From an uncultured Aeromonadales bacterium (GTDB taxonomy: Bacteria > Pseudomonadota > Gammaproteobacteria > Enterobacterales > Succinivibrionaceae), in NCBI GenBank assembly GCA_902761645.1, contig CACWLF010000007.1:1-54743 (forward strand): a stretch of 54,743 bases of DNA, read 5' to 3'. The notes beneath the pieces are model-generated. The model did not search any database, was not told the origin of the DNA, and saw only the letters and a program-made list of their open reading frames with translations. The position numbers and the translations under genes were made by a program. Below, piece after piece: positions 29,497-38,049 of this stretch (within the stretch, counting starts at the first letter, position 1; every line of letters begins with the position of its first letter).

Positions 29497-29801
29497 TACA
29501 ACTTCCTTAAATAAAAAAAAGCACGCCGCAACCATACAGCATCATGAACATGCAACTTCATGTCACGGACAAACGCAAAATTATCACACTCTCGATGTGA
29601 TGTAAATACAGTTCGGAAAAAGATTTTTACGATTGCTGTCTTATTTGCCGTACCGCAGATGATTCATTAGCGAGTTACCGAAATCAGAAACAATAATTTC
29701 TGCCGTAAATGTCAGATTAATCAATTCATTATCTTAATTACAGGTTGCATACGGCAACTTTACCAATATAATAGATCCGTATCTCATTACGGCATTCGAA
29801 C
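29497..29801. other. Intergenic region upstream of perM and the His/Pro lipoprotein
   Basis: About 300 bp between divergent genes. It should contain the perM promoter, but I found no convincing hexamer pair for the minus strand. No repeats or RNA structures stand out apart from the lipoprotein promoter that begins at 29802. Confidence 0.3.
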
Positions 29802-29830
29802 TTGTTGTAAAATCAGCATTGGATTATAGA
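29802..29830 (+). promoter_or_regulatory. Promoter of the His/Pro-rich lipoprotein gene
   Basis: TTGTTG at 29802-29807 and TATAGA at 29825-29830, with a 17-bp spacer, 58 bp before the start codon. A 7-bp inverted repeat in the predicted 5' leader (29835-29841 with 29852-29858, AATCAAT/ATTGATT) could form a small hairpin. Confidence 0.6.
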
Positions 29831-29887
29831 AACAAATCAATGCCTAATGGGATTGATTACTCATTGTTTATTATATAGGAGAACTAC

Positions 29888-30229
29888 ATGACCTGTAAGT
29901 TAAAGTTACTCGTTCTAAGTTGTATATCCGCATTTGCTTTATCAGGATGTATAATCATCGATGACGGTTTTATTTACGATGACGGCTATCATCATGCACC
30001 GCCGCCACCTCCGCCGCCTCACCATCATCACCATGCACCGCCGCCTCCTCCGCCGCACCATCATCATGCGCCGCCTCCTCCGCCGCACCATCGTCATGCG
30101 CCGCCTCCTCCGCCGCACCATCGTCATGCGCCGCCTCCTCGTCATCACGTCGGTCCAGGTCCGAGACCAGGTCCGCACGGTGGTCCCGGTCCGAAACCAA
30201 TGCATTCAAGCAGTCATCACCACAGATAA
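29888..30229 (+). CDS. Histidine/proline-rich repeat lipoprotein
   Basis: A 113-residue predicted lipoprotein: signal MTCKLKLLVLSCISAFALSGC with lipobox L-S-G-C and the lipidated cysteine at C21. The mature part is about half His and Pro (24 His, 33 Pro over the whole protein). It is built from tandem HAPPPPP-HHxH units of about ten residues (about 36-90), then a G/P/R segment and a final HHHR. Such His clusters typically bind Ni, Zn or Cu, and the polyproline spacers would keep them extended. Metal storage, sensing or buffering in the periplasm is inference. Clear AGGAG site, own promoter and own terminator. I know no named family for it. Confidence 0.8.
   Translation: MTCKLKLLVLSCISAFALSGCIIIDDGFIYDDGYHHAPPPPPPPHHHHHAPPPPPPHHHHAPPPPPHHRHAPPPPPHHRHAPPPRHHVGPGPRPGPHGGPGPKPMHSSSHHHR
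29994..30153 (+). repeat. In-frame tandem repeat of about 30 bp in the His/Pro lipoprotein gene
   Basis: Five imperfect units of the pattern CAYGCRCCGCCKCCTCC... The third and fourth (starting near 30067 and 30097) are identical for almost 30 bp. The first two units differ mainly by one or two extra proline codons. The near-identical copies suggest recent expansion by slippage. Confidence 0.85.
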
Positions 30230-30273
30230 AGTAAACAGAAAAATTTACTTTTGATGTCAACTCTGTAATAATC

Positions 30274-30316
30274 AGTTGCCGGTTTACGAAAAGCCGGCAA
30301 CTTTTTTATTTTTTGA
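30274..30316 (+). terminator. Terminator of the His/Pro lipoprotein gene
   Basis: A perfect 9-bp stem AGTTGCCGG/CCGGCAACT (30274-30282 with 30294-30302) is followed by a long T run with one A (30302-30314). It separates the lipoprotein gene from bepA. Confidence 0.93.
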
Positions 30317-30360
30317 TTGTCAAAGTGTCAGCATTCAAATCAGGCATTAAGGCTTAAAAA

Positions 30361-31878
30361 TTGAAACGAGTTATCCTAACAGCTATCGGATTAACCTTCG
30401 GTGTATCGAATTCAATCGCTGGAGATCTTGAATCTGATCTGCAGAAGGCGTTAAACGAGCGATACAACCGCAGTTATTATTACAATAACAGCGATACCGA
30501 TAATCTTCTGCCGCAGATCGGAACCGTCGGTTCAACCACCATAACCACCCAGGAGGAGAAGGTTTTCGGAAAATACTTTTTCAAAAAGGCACGTCAGCAC
30601 CTCAATATCATCGATGATCCTGTTCTTGATGAATATATCGGCACTCTAGGATCAAGGCTCATCTCCCATGCCAACAACGTTCATTTTCCTTTCAATTTTT
30701 TTCTGGTTAACGATCCGAAACTTAACGCCGCGGCATTTCTGGGGGGAAATGTCAAAGTGAACGCGGGGCTCTTCACCTACGCCGACAACGAAAGCCAGCT
30801 TGCCTCGGTTCTGGCCCATGAAATCACCCATGTAACCCAAAGGCATCTGGCACGTTTCATTGAAGACGCATACAGCCGGCAGACAAAAACCATAGGAGCT
30901 ATCGTAGGTTCTATTGTTATTGCGCTTATCAATCCTGTTATCGGCATGGCGGCACTCAATGCAACTCTGGCTCTTAATATTCAGAACACCATCAACTACA
31001 CCAGAAGCGATGAACTTGAGGCTGATCATATCGGAATAGATCTGCTATACCGTGCAGGATTCGATCCCGGCGAAATGGCGGTATTTTTCAATAAGCTTAC
31101 CTCAATGGGCAGACGAACCATCCCTGCCAATCTTATCGATCACCCTATCCCGGAAGTCCGTGTAGCCGACGCCCGCAGCAGAGCAATGCGCTACCCGCCG
31201 GTTAAAACCGATGAAAATATCAATTTCTACTTTGCCAAAGCCAGGATATTTGTAAGATTTTCGGAAAACAGCGCGGATTTCTGCGTTGAACATTTCACCA
31301 GACTTCTGGAAAAAAATCAGAACTCCGGCAGATACAACCGCTCATACCTTCTCTACGGTTTAACCCTCGCCTACATAAAGAAAAACGATTACACCAATGC
31401 CAGACGGTACTTTAACATGATCGGCGCCGAATACCGCAACAATCTTTTCATGCTGGACACTTTCTCGGATCTTGAACTTCTGAAGAACAACACCTCCGAG
31501 GTAATCAGAGTTCTGACAGAACGACTGAAATTCACTCCGCGGAGCCCTACCATTATTCTTAATCTGGCAGTAGCCTACATTAAAGCAAACAATGCAAAAA
31601 AAGCCCTGAAACTTCTGGAGGATCTTGCAAAGCAGCAGCCTGACAATCTGCTGGTGCAGGATCTGCTCAGTGACTGTTACAAGTCTCTCAGAATGAAGAT
31701 GGAATATTACATTTCACTCGGGAAACGTTTTGCTCTGGTCAGTGACTACACCAAATCAAATATGAACTACAACTATGCCTACCAGTATGCGAAAACAAGA
31801 CTGGACAAGGCAAAAATCAACGCTCTGATAGTTTTGAACGAACAGAACAGAAAATCAGACGCCCAGTTTGAAAAATAA
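30361..31878 (+). CDS. bepA: BepA-type periplasmic metalloprotease/chaperone
   Basis: Periplasmic M48 protease that helps assemble outer-membrane proteins such as LptD and degrades stalled ones. The protein is 505 residues. A signal peptide (about 1-21, ending SIAG) is followed by the zinc motif HEITH at 153-157 and third ligand E220 in SDELEADHIG. A His-Pro at about 261 sits where BepA has its regulatory histidine loop. A C-terminal TPR domain spans about 295-500. The start codon is TTG at 30361, supported by the signal peptide that follows and an AAGG site upstream. Adjacent to perM as in E. coli, with the His/Pro lipoprotein gene placed between. Confidence 0.92.
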   Translation: MKRVILTAIGLTFGVSNSIAGDLESDLQKALNERYNRSYYYNNSDTDNLLPQIGTVGSTTITTQEEKVFGKYFFKKARQHLNIIDDPVLDEYIGTLGSRLISHANNVHFPFNFFLVNDPKLNAAAFLGGNVKVNAGLFTYADNESQLASVLAHEITHVTQRHLARFIEDAYSRQTKTIGAIVGSIVIALINPVIGMAALNATLALNIQNTINYTRSDELEADHIGIDLLYRAGFDPGEMAVFFNKLTSMGRRTIPANLIDHPIPEVRVADARSRAMRYPPVKTDENINFYFAKARIFVRFSENSADFCVEHFTRLLEKNQNSGRYNRSYLLYGLTLAYIKKNDYTNARRYFNMIGAEYRNNLFMLDTFSDLELLKNNTSEVIRVLTERLKFTPRSPTIILNLAVAYIKANNAKKALKLLEDLAKQQPDNLLVQDLLSDCYKSLRMKMEYYISLGKRFALVSDYTKSNMNYNYAYQYAKTRLDKAKINALIVLNEQNRKSDAQFEK

Positions 31879-32061
31879 GCGGAAGCGGCAGTCGTACATC
31901 TGGCTGGCAGAAGGAAAAGCGTACTAAAGCTCCGGGAAATTTTTTTGACAATGAAAAACATGCAGATTGCTGTGATTCAGGCGCTGTCCGTCCTGCAGCG
32001 GAGAAAACGCACCCTCTGAAAAAAAAACTGCATTCAGCTAAAAAATGAACGGTTTACTAAT

Positions 32062-32775
32062 CTAAATATCCAGTTTCATTTGTGAAACATCGGAAACCAC
32101 CTTCTTGACAACAGGAATTGTGATTTTCACATTGTTTTCCGTTGCGTAGGCGATCAGCTGTTCTGTTGTTTTCACAACATTGGGCAGATTCCATGTTATT
32201 CTTCTGTAAATAAAATCAATAACCTTTTCACTGATTTCAAGACTTCTGATCTTAAACATGCATCTGATCAGTGTCTTAAGTTCATCGCCGCTTAAAGGTT
32301 CCAGATAGAAGGTTTCACCCCATTGAAGCCTGGTTCTAAGATCGTTAAGTGAAAATTCCAGTTCAGAAGGCAGTCCCGTTGCGGCAAAAATCACATGACA
32401 TCTGTTACTCTGACGGGCACGGTTGATAAAGGAATACAAGGCTATTTCCCATTCACGATCACCCGCTACAGCATCAAGATCGTCAATAAGCAGATAATCC
32501 ATGGAGTCCATGTCCTCGAATACCGCCTCTCCCATATCTCTTATATCCGGATCAGCAAGGGAAAAATACATTCCCGACTGATTACGGGACATAATATCGG
32601 AAACAGCATAAAGAAGGTGGGTTTTACCGCATGCCTTCGGAGCATAGATAAAAGTCTGCAAAAACTCGTGTTCAGGCTGCAGCAGATTATTAATCAGTCC
32701 CTGATTGCGCCCTACCACAAAGGTATTCAGCGATTTCTCATCATTGTATTCGTATGTAAAAGTCAACTGTTCCAC
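32062..32775 (-). CDS. hda: DnaA regulatory inactivator Hda
   Basis: AAA+ protein related to DnaA domain III that, with the DNA-loaded beta clamp, triggers ATP hydrolysis on DnaA to prevent re-initiation. The protein is 237 residues. The N-terminal MEQLTFTYEY contains the QL-x-F-type clamp-binding sequence. Walker A is APKACGKTHLL (45-55) and Walker B YLLIDDLDAV (near 94). The arginine-finger region lies in SLNDLRTRLQWG. It follows the DUF2066 gene on the same strand after 68 bp. The bepA-hda-purM neighbourhood matches E. coli. Confidence 0.93.
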   Translation of the reverse strand: MEQLTFTYEYNDEKSLNTFVVGRNQGLINNLLQPEHEFLQTFIYAPKACGKTHLLYAVSDIMSRNQSGMYFSLADPDIRDMGEAVFEDMDSMDYLLIDDLDAVAGDREWEIALYSFINRARQSNRCHVIFAATGLPSELEFSLNDLRTRLQWGETFYLEPLSGDELKTLIRCMFKIRSLEISEKVIDFIYRRITWNLPNVVKTTEQLIAYATENNVKITIPVVKKVVSDVSQMKLDI

Positions 32776-32843
32776 AAACTTCCCGCGACCTTATTGCAGC
32801 CGTCACCGGCTGCAAGCTGTTCAATACCGTTCCGGCCGTATAA

Positions 32844-34346
32844 TTACAGCTTACGGTTTGATGTATCCTTGATTGAATCCGGATCGGTGATAGGAATCGC
32901 CTCCATTTCCTCGTAACCGCCGTCATTCTGTTCCTTCTTAGGCACGGCAGGTTCTCCGCTTCTGTTATCCGCCGCCGGAGCACTGTCCTGCTTAGGTGTT
33001 TCCGCAGGTTTTGCGGCATTGCCGCTGTCTCCCGGAACCTTTTCAGACTTTTTCTCCTTGCCTACTGTTTCGGTAGTCACACTCTGCTCACCGCTGTGAT
33101 CGGCATTCGCGGTTTCAACAGCAGGGGTGTTTTTTCTCTGCACATCGAAAAGATAATTGAAAGGCTTTGACGGATCAGGTATATACAGACCAGGTATATC
33201 CGCAATTTTCTGGGAAATTCCGTTGAAATCCTTGTTTATGGTCAGCTCATAAACCAGCTGATCAGCCTGGGACTGTGAAAGCATAACCTTGTTGATTCCA
33301 GCGATGTTCTTCAGTGATTTCTCCACAAAAATCACATCCTGGAATTTTACCACGTTTGCAATTACCACTCTCACCCTGTTGCTGTTTACAACGCCGCCGA
33401 ACAAATCCAAACGGTTGTATGAGCCGCCGGAACTTCCTCCCGCAGCATGCTTTTCTCCATTGTCGGCACCGTTGTTTTCTATTGTCGCCTCATCCGGATT
33501 CAGAGCTTTGTTGCTCTCATGTCTGAAACCGGAGCTTTCTGCCACCGGAGGCACATCCTCGTCTGAAATATACTCCGGATGCTGCTTGGCAAAAAACTTC
33601 ACCACATCCTTGGCAACAATTCTGCCGAGGTCGTGAGGAACACCGTGAGCAACGGACTGATAAACAGGAGCACCTGAACCGGCCTCATAGATTTTCCATA
33701 CCAGGTCGCCGTGATCGGTGTTATAACCCTGAATGGTACCGGCAATATAATATCTGGTTGCATATCTGCCGTTGGCCGCACCAAGTGAATTCACATCAAA
33801 ATTCTGAATTGCCTGTTCGCTGATATACAGCGCATCGTCACTGTCCATAATGGGAAGATAGAATTTAAGACCATAGGAGGATGCGGTCTGCATAAGACTT
33901 GCAGTGAAGGAATTGGTATTGCTTTCACTCATAATATCGCTGATATTATACTTTTCATCGTAAATGCTCATCCATACCATCACATCCGGTCTTGCCTCCA
34001 GATAAAGCGGAATATTCTGGCTTCTGAGCAGCTGCAGCACCTTGATGCGGTCGAAATTAAGAACAAGATCTCGGTTCTGAAAGCCGATGTTGTCTATGTA
34101 GTAATCAATTGAACGGCCGTTAAGATTAACCGTGTCATAGACCCCGCCGGATAGTTTTTCGGCAAGACCGTTCAGAGCATCCCTGTAAACCTTTGAACGA
34201 TCCGGAGATGCGTTTTCCTGACTCGGAACAACCACGGAAAATTCCTGATCTGTAAGATTTCTGGACAAGGTTCCGGCCTGCGCTGAAAATGAAAATACAG
34301 CGCCCAGCACTAAAAGCAGTAAATTATTTCTTTTCATAATCTTCAT
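32844..34346 (-). CDS. DUF2066-family exported protein
   Basis: Exported protein of unknown function, about 500 residues from the ATG at 34346. A signal peptide ends SAQA near residue 25. The N-terminal two thirds (YRDALNGLAEKLSGG, LYLEARPDVMVWMSIYD) fit the DUF2066 domain that in Vibrio and Shewanella is encoded between purM and hda, exactly as here. The last 120 residues are low-complexity (A, E, K, P, S, T rich) and probably disordered. A further G/S-rich spacer lies near 315. It probably shares a transcript with hda. The conserved pairing with hda has no explanation known to me. Confidence 0.72.
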   Translation of the reverse strand: MKIMKRNNLLLLVLGAVFSFSAQAGTLSRNLTDQEFSVVVPSQENASPDRSKVYRDALNGLAEKLSGGVYDTVNLNGRSIDYYIDNIGFQNRDLVLNFDRIKVLQLLRSQNIPLYLEARPDVMVWMSIYDEKYNISDIMSESNTNSFTASLMQTASSYGLKFYLPIMDSDDALYISEQAIQNFDVNSLGAANGRYATRYYIAGTIQGYNTDHGDLVWKIYEAGSGAPVYQSVAHGVPHDLGRIVAKDVVKFFAKQHPEYISDEDVPPVAESSGFRHESNKALNPDEATIENNGADNGEKHAAGGSSGGSYNRLDLFGGVVNSNRVRVVIANVVKFQDVIFVEKSLKNIAGINKVMLSQSQADQLVYELTINKDFNGISQKIADIPGLYIPDPSKPFNYLFDVQRKNTPAVETANADHSGEQSVTTETVGKEKKSEKVPGDSGNAAKPAETPKQDSAPAADNRSGEPAVPKKEQNDGGYEEMEAIPITDPDSIKDTSNRKL

Positions 34347-34544
34347 ATATTCCAATTTTCATCAACGGCTTTTTCAAGATCTTTCTTTTATGCTGAATTA
34401 TCAACTTTTATGTCATTTTATCATAAAACACATTTTTTTTCTTTAACTAAAGAAGCGCATTGAACGAATAATAAATTTTAAAATTATGCATAAATAGGTT
34501 AAAATATGCAGTAATTTTTTAAGAGATAATTTGGAGTTATTTAA

Positions 34545-35582
34545 GTGGCCGATCAAAAATTAAACTATAAGGATGCAGGCGTTGATATCGATGCAGGCGA
34601 AGCATTAGTTGAAAACATTAAAGGCGTAGTTAAGAAGACTACCCGTCCTGAAGTTATGGGCGGTTTAGGCGGTTTCGGTGCTCTCTGCCGTATTCCTGCC
34701 AATTACAAAAAACCGGTACTGGTATCAGGAACCGACGGTGTAGGTACAAAATTAAGAGTTGCCATTGAAATGGACAAGCACGATACTGTCGGTATCGATC
34801 TGGTGGCAATGTGCGTTAACGATCTGATCGTTCAGGGTGCCGAACCACTGTTTTACCTCGACTATTACGCAACCGGTCATCTGGATGTTGAAAAAGCAAC
34901 ACAGGTTATTACAGGCATCTGCAAGGGCTGTGAAATGTCCAACTGCTCTCTCATCGGCGGTGAAACTGCTGAAATGCCGGGCATGTATGCAAAAGGCGAC
35001 TACGATATGGCAGGATTTGCAGTAGGCGTTGTTGAAGAAGACGAAATCATTGACGGCAGCAAGGTTGCAAACGGCGACGCAATCATCGGTATTGCCTCCT
35101 CAGGTCCTCATTCAAACGGTTTCTCATTAATCAGAAAAATTCTTGAAGTATCCAAGGCGGATCTGAATCAGGCCTTTGACGGCAGAACTCTCGGCGAGGC
35201 TCTGCTTGCTCCTACCAGAATTTACGTTAAGCCTGTTCTTAAGCTTCTGAAGGATGCCGAAGTTCACGCTCTTGCCCACATCACCGGCGGTGGATTCTGG
35301 GATAACATTCCTCGCGTACTGCCGAAGAATACCAAGGCTGTGATTGACGGAAAATCATGGAACTGGCCTGCAGTGTTCGACTGGCTGCAGAAGAACGGTA
35401 ATGTTGATCGTCACGAAATGTACCGTACTTTCAACTGCGGTGTCGGCATGATCGCTGTTGTTCCTCAGAAGGATGCTGAAAAAGCCATCAAATCTCTGAA
35501 TGAATCAGGAGAAAAGGCATGGCTGCTCGGCACCATTGAAACAGCAGCAGACAATGAAGCTCAGGTTGTAATCAACGAGTAA
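34545..35582 (+). CDS. purM: Phosphoribosylformylglycinamidine cyclo-ligase
   Basis: AIR synthetase, the fifth step of purine synthesis. The protein is 345 residues (E. coli 345). The start is GTG with a GGAG site upstream. N-terminal [13 protein letters not shown], the ATP-binding [24 protein letters not shown] and [15 protein letters not shown] are diagnostic. purN normally follows purM but is missing; the next gene is a zinc-ribbon protein 23 bp downstream. I found no PurR-type operator upstream, only an AT-rich leader with a TGCATA/TATGCA inverted repeat at 34487-34510. Confidence 0.97.
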   Translation: MADQKLNYKDAGVDIDAGEALVENIKGVVKKTTRPEVMGGLGGFGALCRIPANYKKPVLVSGTDGVGTKLRVAIEMDKHDTVGIDLVAMCVNDLIVQGAEPLFYLDYYATGHLDVEKATQVITGICKGCEMSNCSLIGGETAEMPGMYAKGDYDMAGFAVGVVEEDEIIDGSKVANGDAIIGIASSGPHSNGFSLIRKILEVSKADLNQAFDGRTLGEALLAPTRIYVKPVLKLLKDAEVHALAHITGGGFWDNIPRVLPKNTKAVIDGKSWNWPAVFDWLQKNGNVDRHEMYRTFNCGVGMIAVVPQKDAEKAIKSLNESGEKAWLLGTIETAADNEAQVVINE

Positions 35583-35605
35583 TTCAATCCGGGATCAGGA
35601 ATTCT

Positions 35606-36067
35606 ATGGGCGGTATCACCTACACTTTAAGCTGTCCGCACTGCGGGCGGATTTATGAAATAGATTACGGTGCCACCGTCCTTTATAATCCGATCTCTCT
35701 GTTCGTATCAAGTACCGAGAACGGCGGAAAGCCGCTTCTCGACTTTCTGGTAACCAGCAGAAAAATCAGAGAAAAAGCATACAGTCTCGCCAACCAGGGA
35801 TATGCGCTTGATTTCGACTACCAGCATAAATTCTACTACTGCAGTCACTGCAGAAAAGGCTTTGTCAGATTCTACTTCAGACTGTATAAGGATCTGCCGG
35901 ACGGAAACCGAGCCGAATACGAACCTGAATATATCTGCTGTCACTGTCACAGACCTCTTGCCGTTATCGAGGAACAGGACTGCCACAACATCGAAATCAG
36001 CTGCAGATGCGGCAATAATTTCAGTCTTGATACTGATGACGATCATGAGCCCCTTGAATGGCAGTAA
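35606..36067 (+). CDS. Zinc-ribbon protein of unknown function downstream of purM
   Basis: A 153-residue soluble protein I cannot assign. It has four cysteine knuckles: CPHC (about 10-13), CSHC (about 79-82), CCHC (about 112-115) and CRCG (about 133-136). These would make two zinc ribbons, one formed by distant halves. Between them lies an aromatic-rich stretch (GYALDFDYQHKFYYC, FVRFYFRLY). It starts 23 bp after purM, so it is likely cotranscribed, in the place where purN usually sits. Small zinc-ribbon proteins often contact nucleic acids or polymerases; here that is only a possibility. Confidence 0.68.
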   Translation: MGGITYTLSCPHCGRIYEIDYGATVLYNPISLFVSSTENGGKPLLDFLVTSRKIREKAYSLANQGYALDFDYQHKFYYCSHCRKGFVRFYFRLYKDLPDGNRAEYEPEYICCHCHRPLAVIEEQDCHNIEISCRCGNNFSLDTDDDHEPLEWQ

Positions 36068-36375
36068 CCGGCAAATTCATTTTTTCATTTAAATCTTTTC
36101 AATGGATGCGATCTCCGTGCTTTAGACCGGACTTGTAAAGTCAGCCTTGCAGAACCTAGTACGGTTTTCAAACTTCGGAGTCATTTCCCATAGTCCGTTT
36201 TATTCATAAAAAATCCCACCAAATCAGTATGTTAATCTTATAACAAAAAATAAAAATTTCATTATCTGCTGAATTTTAATTATTTATGAGTCAGATCATA
36301 ATCTTAACTTTCCGTTCTTACGTGAAGGCAATAATTAAAGTAAAATCCGGAGGGGGACTATGCGGGTATTATTTT
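36068..36375. other. Intergenic region before the HD-GYP regulator
   Basis: About 300 bp, AT-rich in its second half. A strong GGAGGGGG ribosome-binding sequence (36349-36356) precedes a 9-codon reading frame at 36360-36389 that overlaps the regulator start. I looked for a cyclic-di-GMP riboswitch and saw none. No terminator for the purM unit is evident. Confidence 0.4.
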
Positions 36376-36389
36376 ATGAGCAACAATGA
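36360..36389 (+). CDS. Possible 9-codon leader peptide overlapping the HD-GYP gene start
   Basis: ATG at 36360 follows the best ribosome-binding site in the area (GGAGGGGG, 3-7 nt upstream). It reads nine codons (MRVLFYEQQ) to a TGA at 36387, in a different frame from the regulator whose ATG is at 36376. It could couple or limit translation of the regulator. The evidence is only position and the ribosome-binding site. Confidence 0.35.
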   Translation: MRVLFYEQQ

Positions 36390-37917
36390 CAAACTCTCGA
36401 AAACCATCGAATTTACAACCGAAAATTTTAAAATCTACAATGAACTTGCTTCATGGAAGATTTTAATTGTTGACGATGAGGAAGACGTTCATCGCATCAC
36501 CAGACTTGCCATGCTCGGCATTGAATATGACAATATGCCGATTGAATTCATTTCGGCATATTCGGGAGAAGAAGCCTGCGAGATAATGCGGAAAACGGAA
36601 GACATCGCCCTTGTTATTCTGGATGTTGTTATGGAAAACGAACATTCCGGTCTTGATGTGGCGAATTACATCCGCAATGAACTGAATAATCATCTGGTGC
36701 GAATTGTTTTAAGGACTGGTCAGCCGGGCCAGGTTCCGGAAGATCAGATTCTGGAACTCTACGATATCAACGACTACAAGGAAAAAACGGAACTTACGAC
36801 CCAGAAACTGCGACTCATGATCCGTTCCAACCTTCATGCCTTTAACGACAAGAGAGAGCTGTGTTCGGCCACCACAAAGATTCTGCAGCTGAACAGACTT
36901 TCACAGAGACTGGTAAGTTTCACCGATTTGAAGGCCGCCGCCAGATTTATTTACGAAAACCTTTATTTTTATCTGAACAAGGAAAGACCGCAGAAGCGGG
37001 ATTTCAAGGGTCACATTTTCTCTTTTATAAATCCAATGGGAGATATGTGCGAGTTTCATGATTATTACACAGGTGAAAGAGTCAGACAGGAGGATCTTCC
37101 TTCTGAAATCATTGCAGAAACCGCTGTGAACCGTAAAGCGACATACAGAGATCAGGAGGTTACAACACTGGCCTATTCCGACTATCACGGAGTTGTTTTC
37201 TACCTGAATCTTGCCGAAAATACAGGTTACAGCTACAATGAGGATCTTGCAAATCTTCTTCAGGATACGATTTCGAATCACTACCGCAATATATATCTGA
37301 ACGCACTGCTTAACCGCAACCAGCGCGAGATCATGTACCGCATCTGCGAAATCGTTGAAAGCAGGTCGAAGGAATCAGGAATACATGTTAAACGGGTAAG
37401 TCAGTACTGTGAACTGCTTGCCAAGCTTGCCGGAGTTCCTCAGAGAGATATCAATCTGCTTAAGCAGGCAGCTCCGCTGCACGATCTCGGAAAAATCGCC
37501 ATTCCTGACGATATACTTCATAAACCCGGCAAACTCGATAACTACGAGTGGGAGGTAATGAGAACCCACTCCCAGATCGGTTATGAACTGCTGAAGGATT
37601 CAAATATCGAACTTTTCAACGTAGCCGCAGAGGTTGCTTTCTACCACCATGAAAAATGGAACGGAACCGGTTATCCGAACGGACTTTCCGGAGAGGATAT
37701 TCCGTTAAACGGACGCATTGCAGCCATTGCAGATGTTTTTGATGCACTGGCCTCCGAACGCTGTTACAAGCATAAGTGGCCGATGGATAAAATTTATGAA
37801 CTTTTCAAGGAAGAGCGCGGACAGCATTTCGATCCTAAACTGACAGATCTGTTTATTCAGAACTTCGATAAATTTGTCGCAATCAAGGAAAAAATAGACG
37901 GACACGTTCAAAACTAG
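36376..37917 (+). CDS. Response regulator with DUF3369 and HD-GYP domains (cyclic-di-GMP phosphodiesterase)
   Basis: Likely hydrolyses cyclic-di-GMP in response to a sensor kinase. From the ATG at 36376 it is 513 residues. A receiver domain (about 25-150) has phospho-acceptor D83 in VILDVV and acidic pair DDEED near 34. A DUF3369 sensory region follows (about 165-310). The HD-GYP domain (about 315-505) has catalytic HD at 369-370 (LHDLGKIAIPDD), HHEKWNGTGYP at 424-434 and downstream NGRIAAIADVFDAL, all intact. No kinase gene is adjacent. A longer frame reaches 36286 but has no ribosome-binding site. Confidence 0.88.
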   Translation: MSNNDKLSKTIEFTTENFKIYNELASWKILIVDDEEDVHRITRLAMLGIEYDNMPIEFISAYSGEEACEIMRKTEDIALVILDVVMENEHSGLDVANYIRNELNNHLVRIVLRTGQPGQVPEDQILELYDINDYKEKTELTTQKLRLMIRSNLHAFNDKRELCSATTKILQLNRLSQRLVSFTDLKAAARFIYENLYFYLNKERPQKRDFKGHIFSFINPMGDMCEFHDYYTGERVRQEDLPSEIIAETAVNRKATYRDQEVTTLAYSDYHGVVFYLNLAENTGYSYNEDLANLLQDTISNHYRNIYLNALLNRNQREIMYRICEIVESRSKESGIHVKRVSQYCELLAKLAGVPQRDINLLKQAAPLHDLGKIAIPDDILHKPGKLDNYEWEVMRTHSQIGYELLKDSNIELFNVAAEVAFYHHEKWNGTGYPNGLSGEDIPLNGRIAAIADVFDALASERCYKHKWPMDKIYELFKEERGQHFDPKLTDLFIQNFDKFVAIKEKIDGHVQN

Positions 37918-37943
37918 CCAAAGTAATATTCAATCTGAATCAG

Positions 37944-37968
37944 GGCACGATTTCATCGTGCCTTTTTT
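37944..37968 (+). terminator. Terminator of the HD-GYP regulator gene
   Basis: A perfect 7-bp stem GGCACGA/TCGTGCC (37944-37950 with 37956-37962) is followed by six T residues. Confidence 0.93.
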
Positions 37969-38049
37969 CTTGGAACATGCCGTTCAGACGGTCATCCGCC
38001 GCATTCGGCGCCTGACACTGCATAAAATACGTGAAAAGAGAGCAAATCG

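Noticed and set aside
29994..30153. Regular repeats that could be read as a CRISPR-like or satellite array
   Set aside because: The repeats are contiguous, in frame and encode a coherent His/Pro protein with a signal peptide; there are no unique spacers.
34356..34544. A PurR operator upstream of purM
   Set aside because: No sequence near the ACGCAAACGTTTTCGT-type consensus; the TGCATA/TATGCA repeat does not fit it.
36286..36375. A 30-residue longer start for the HD-GYP regulator
   Set aside because: No ribosome-binding site before it, and the extra residues are unlike receiver-domain proteins.
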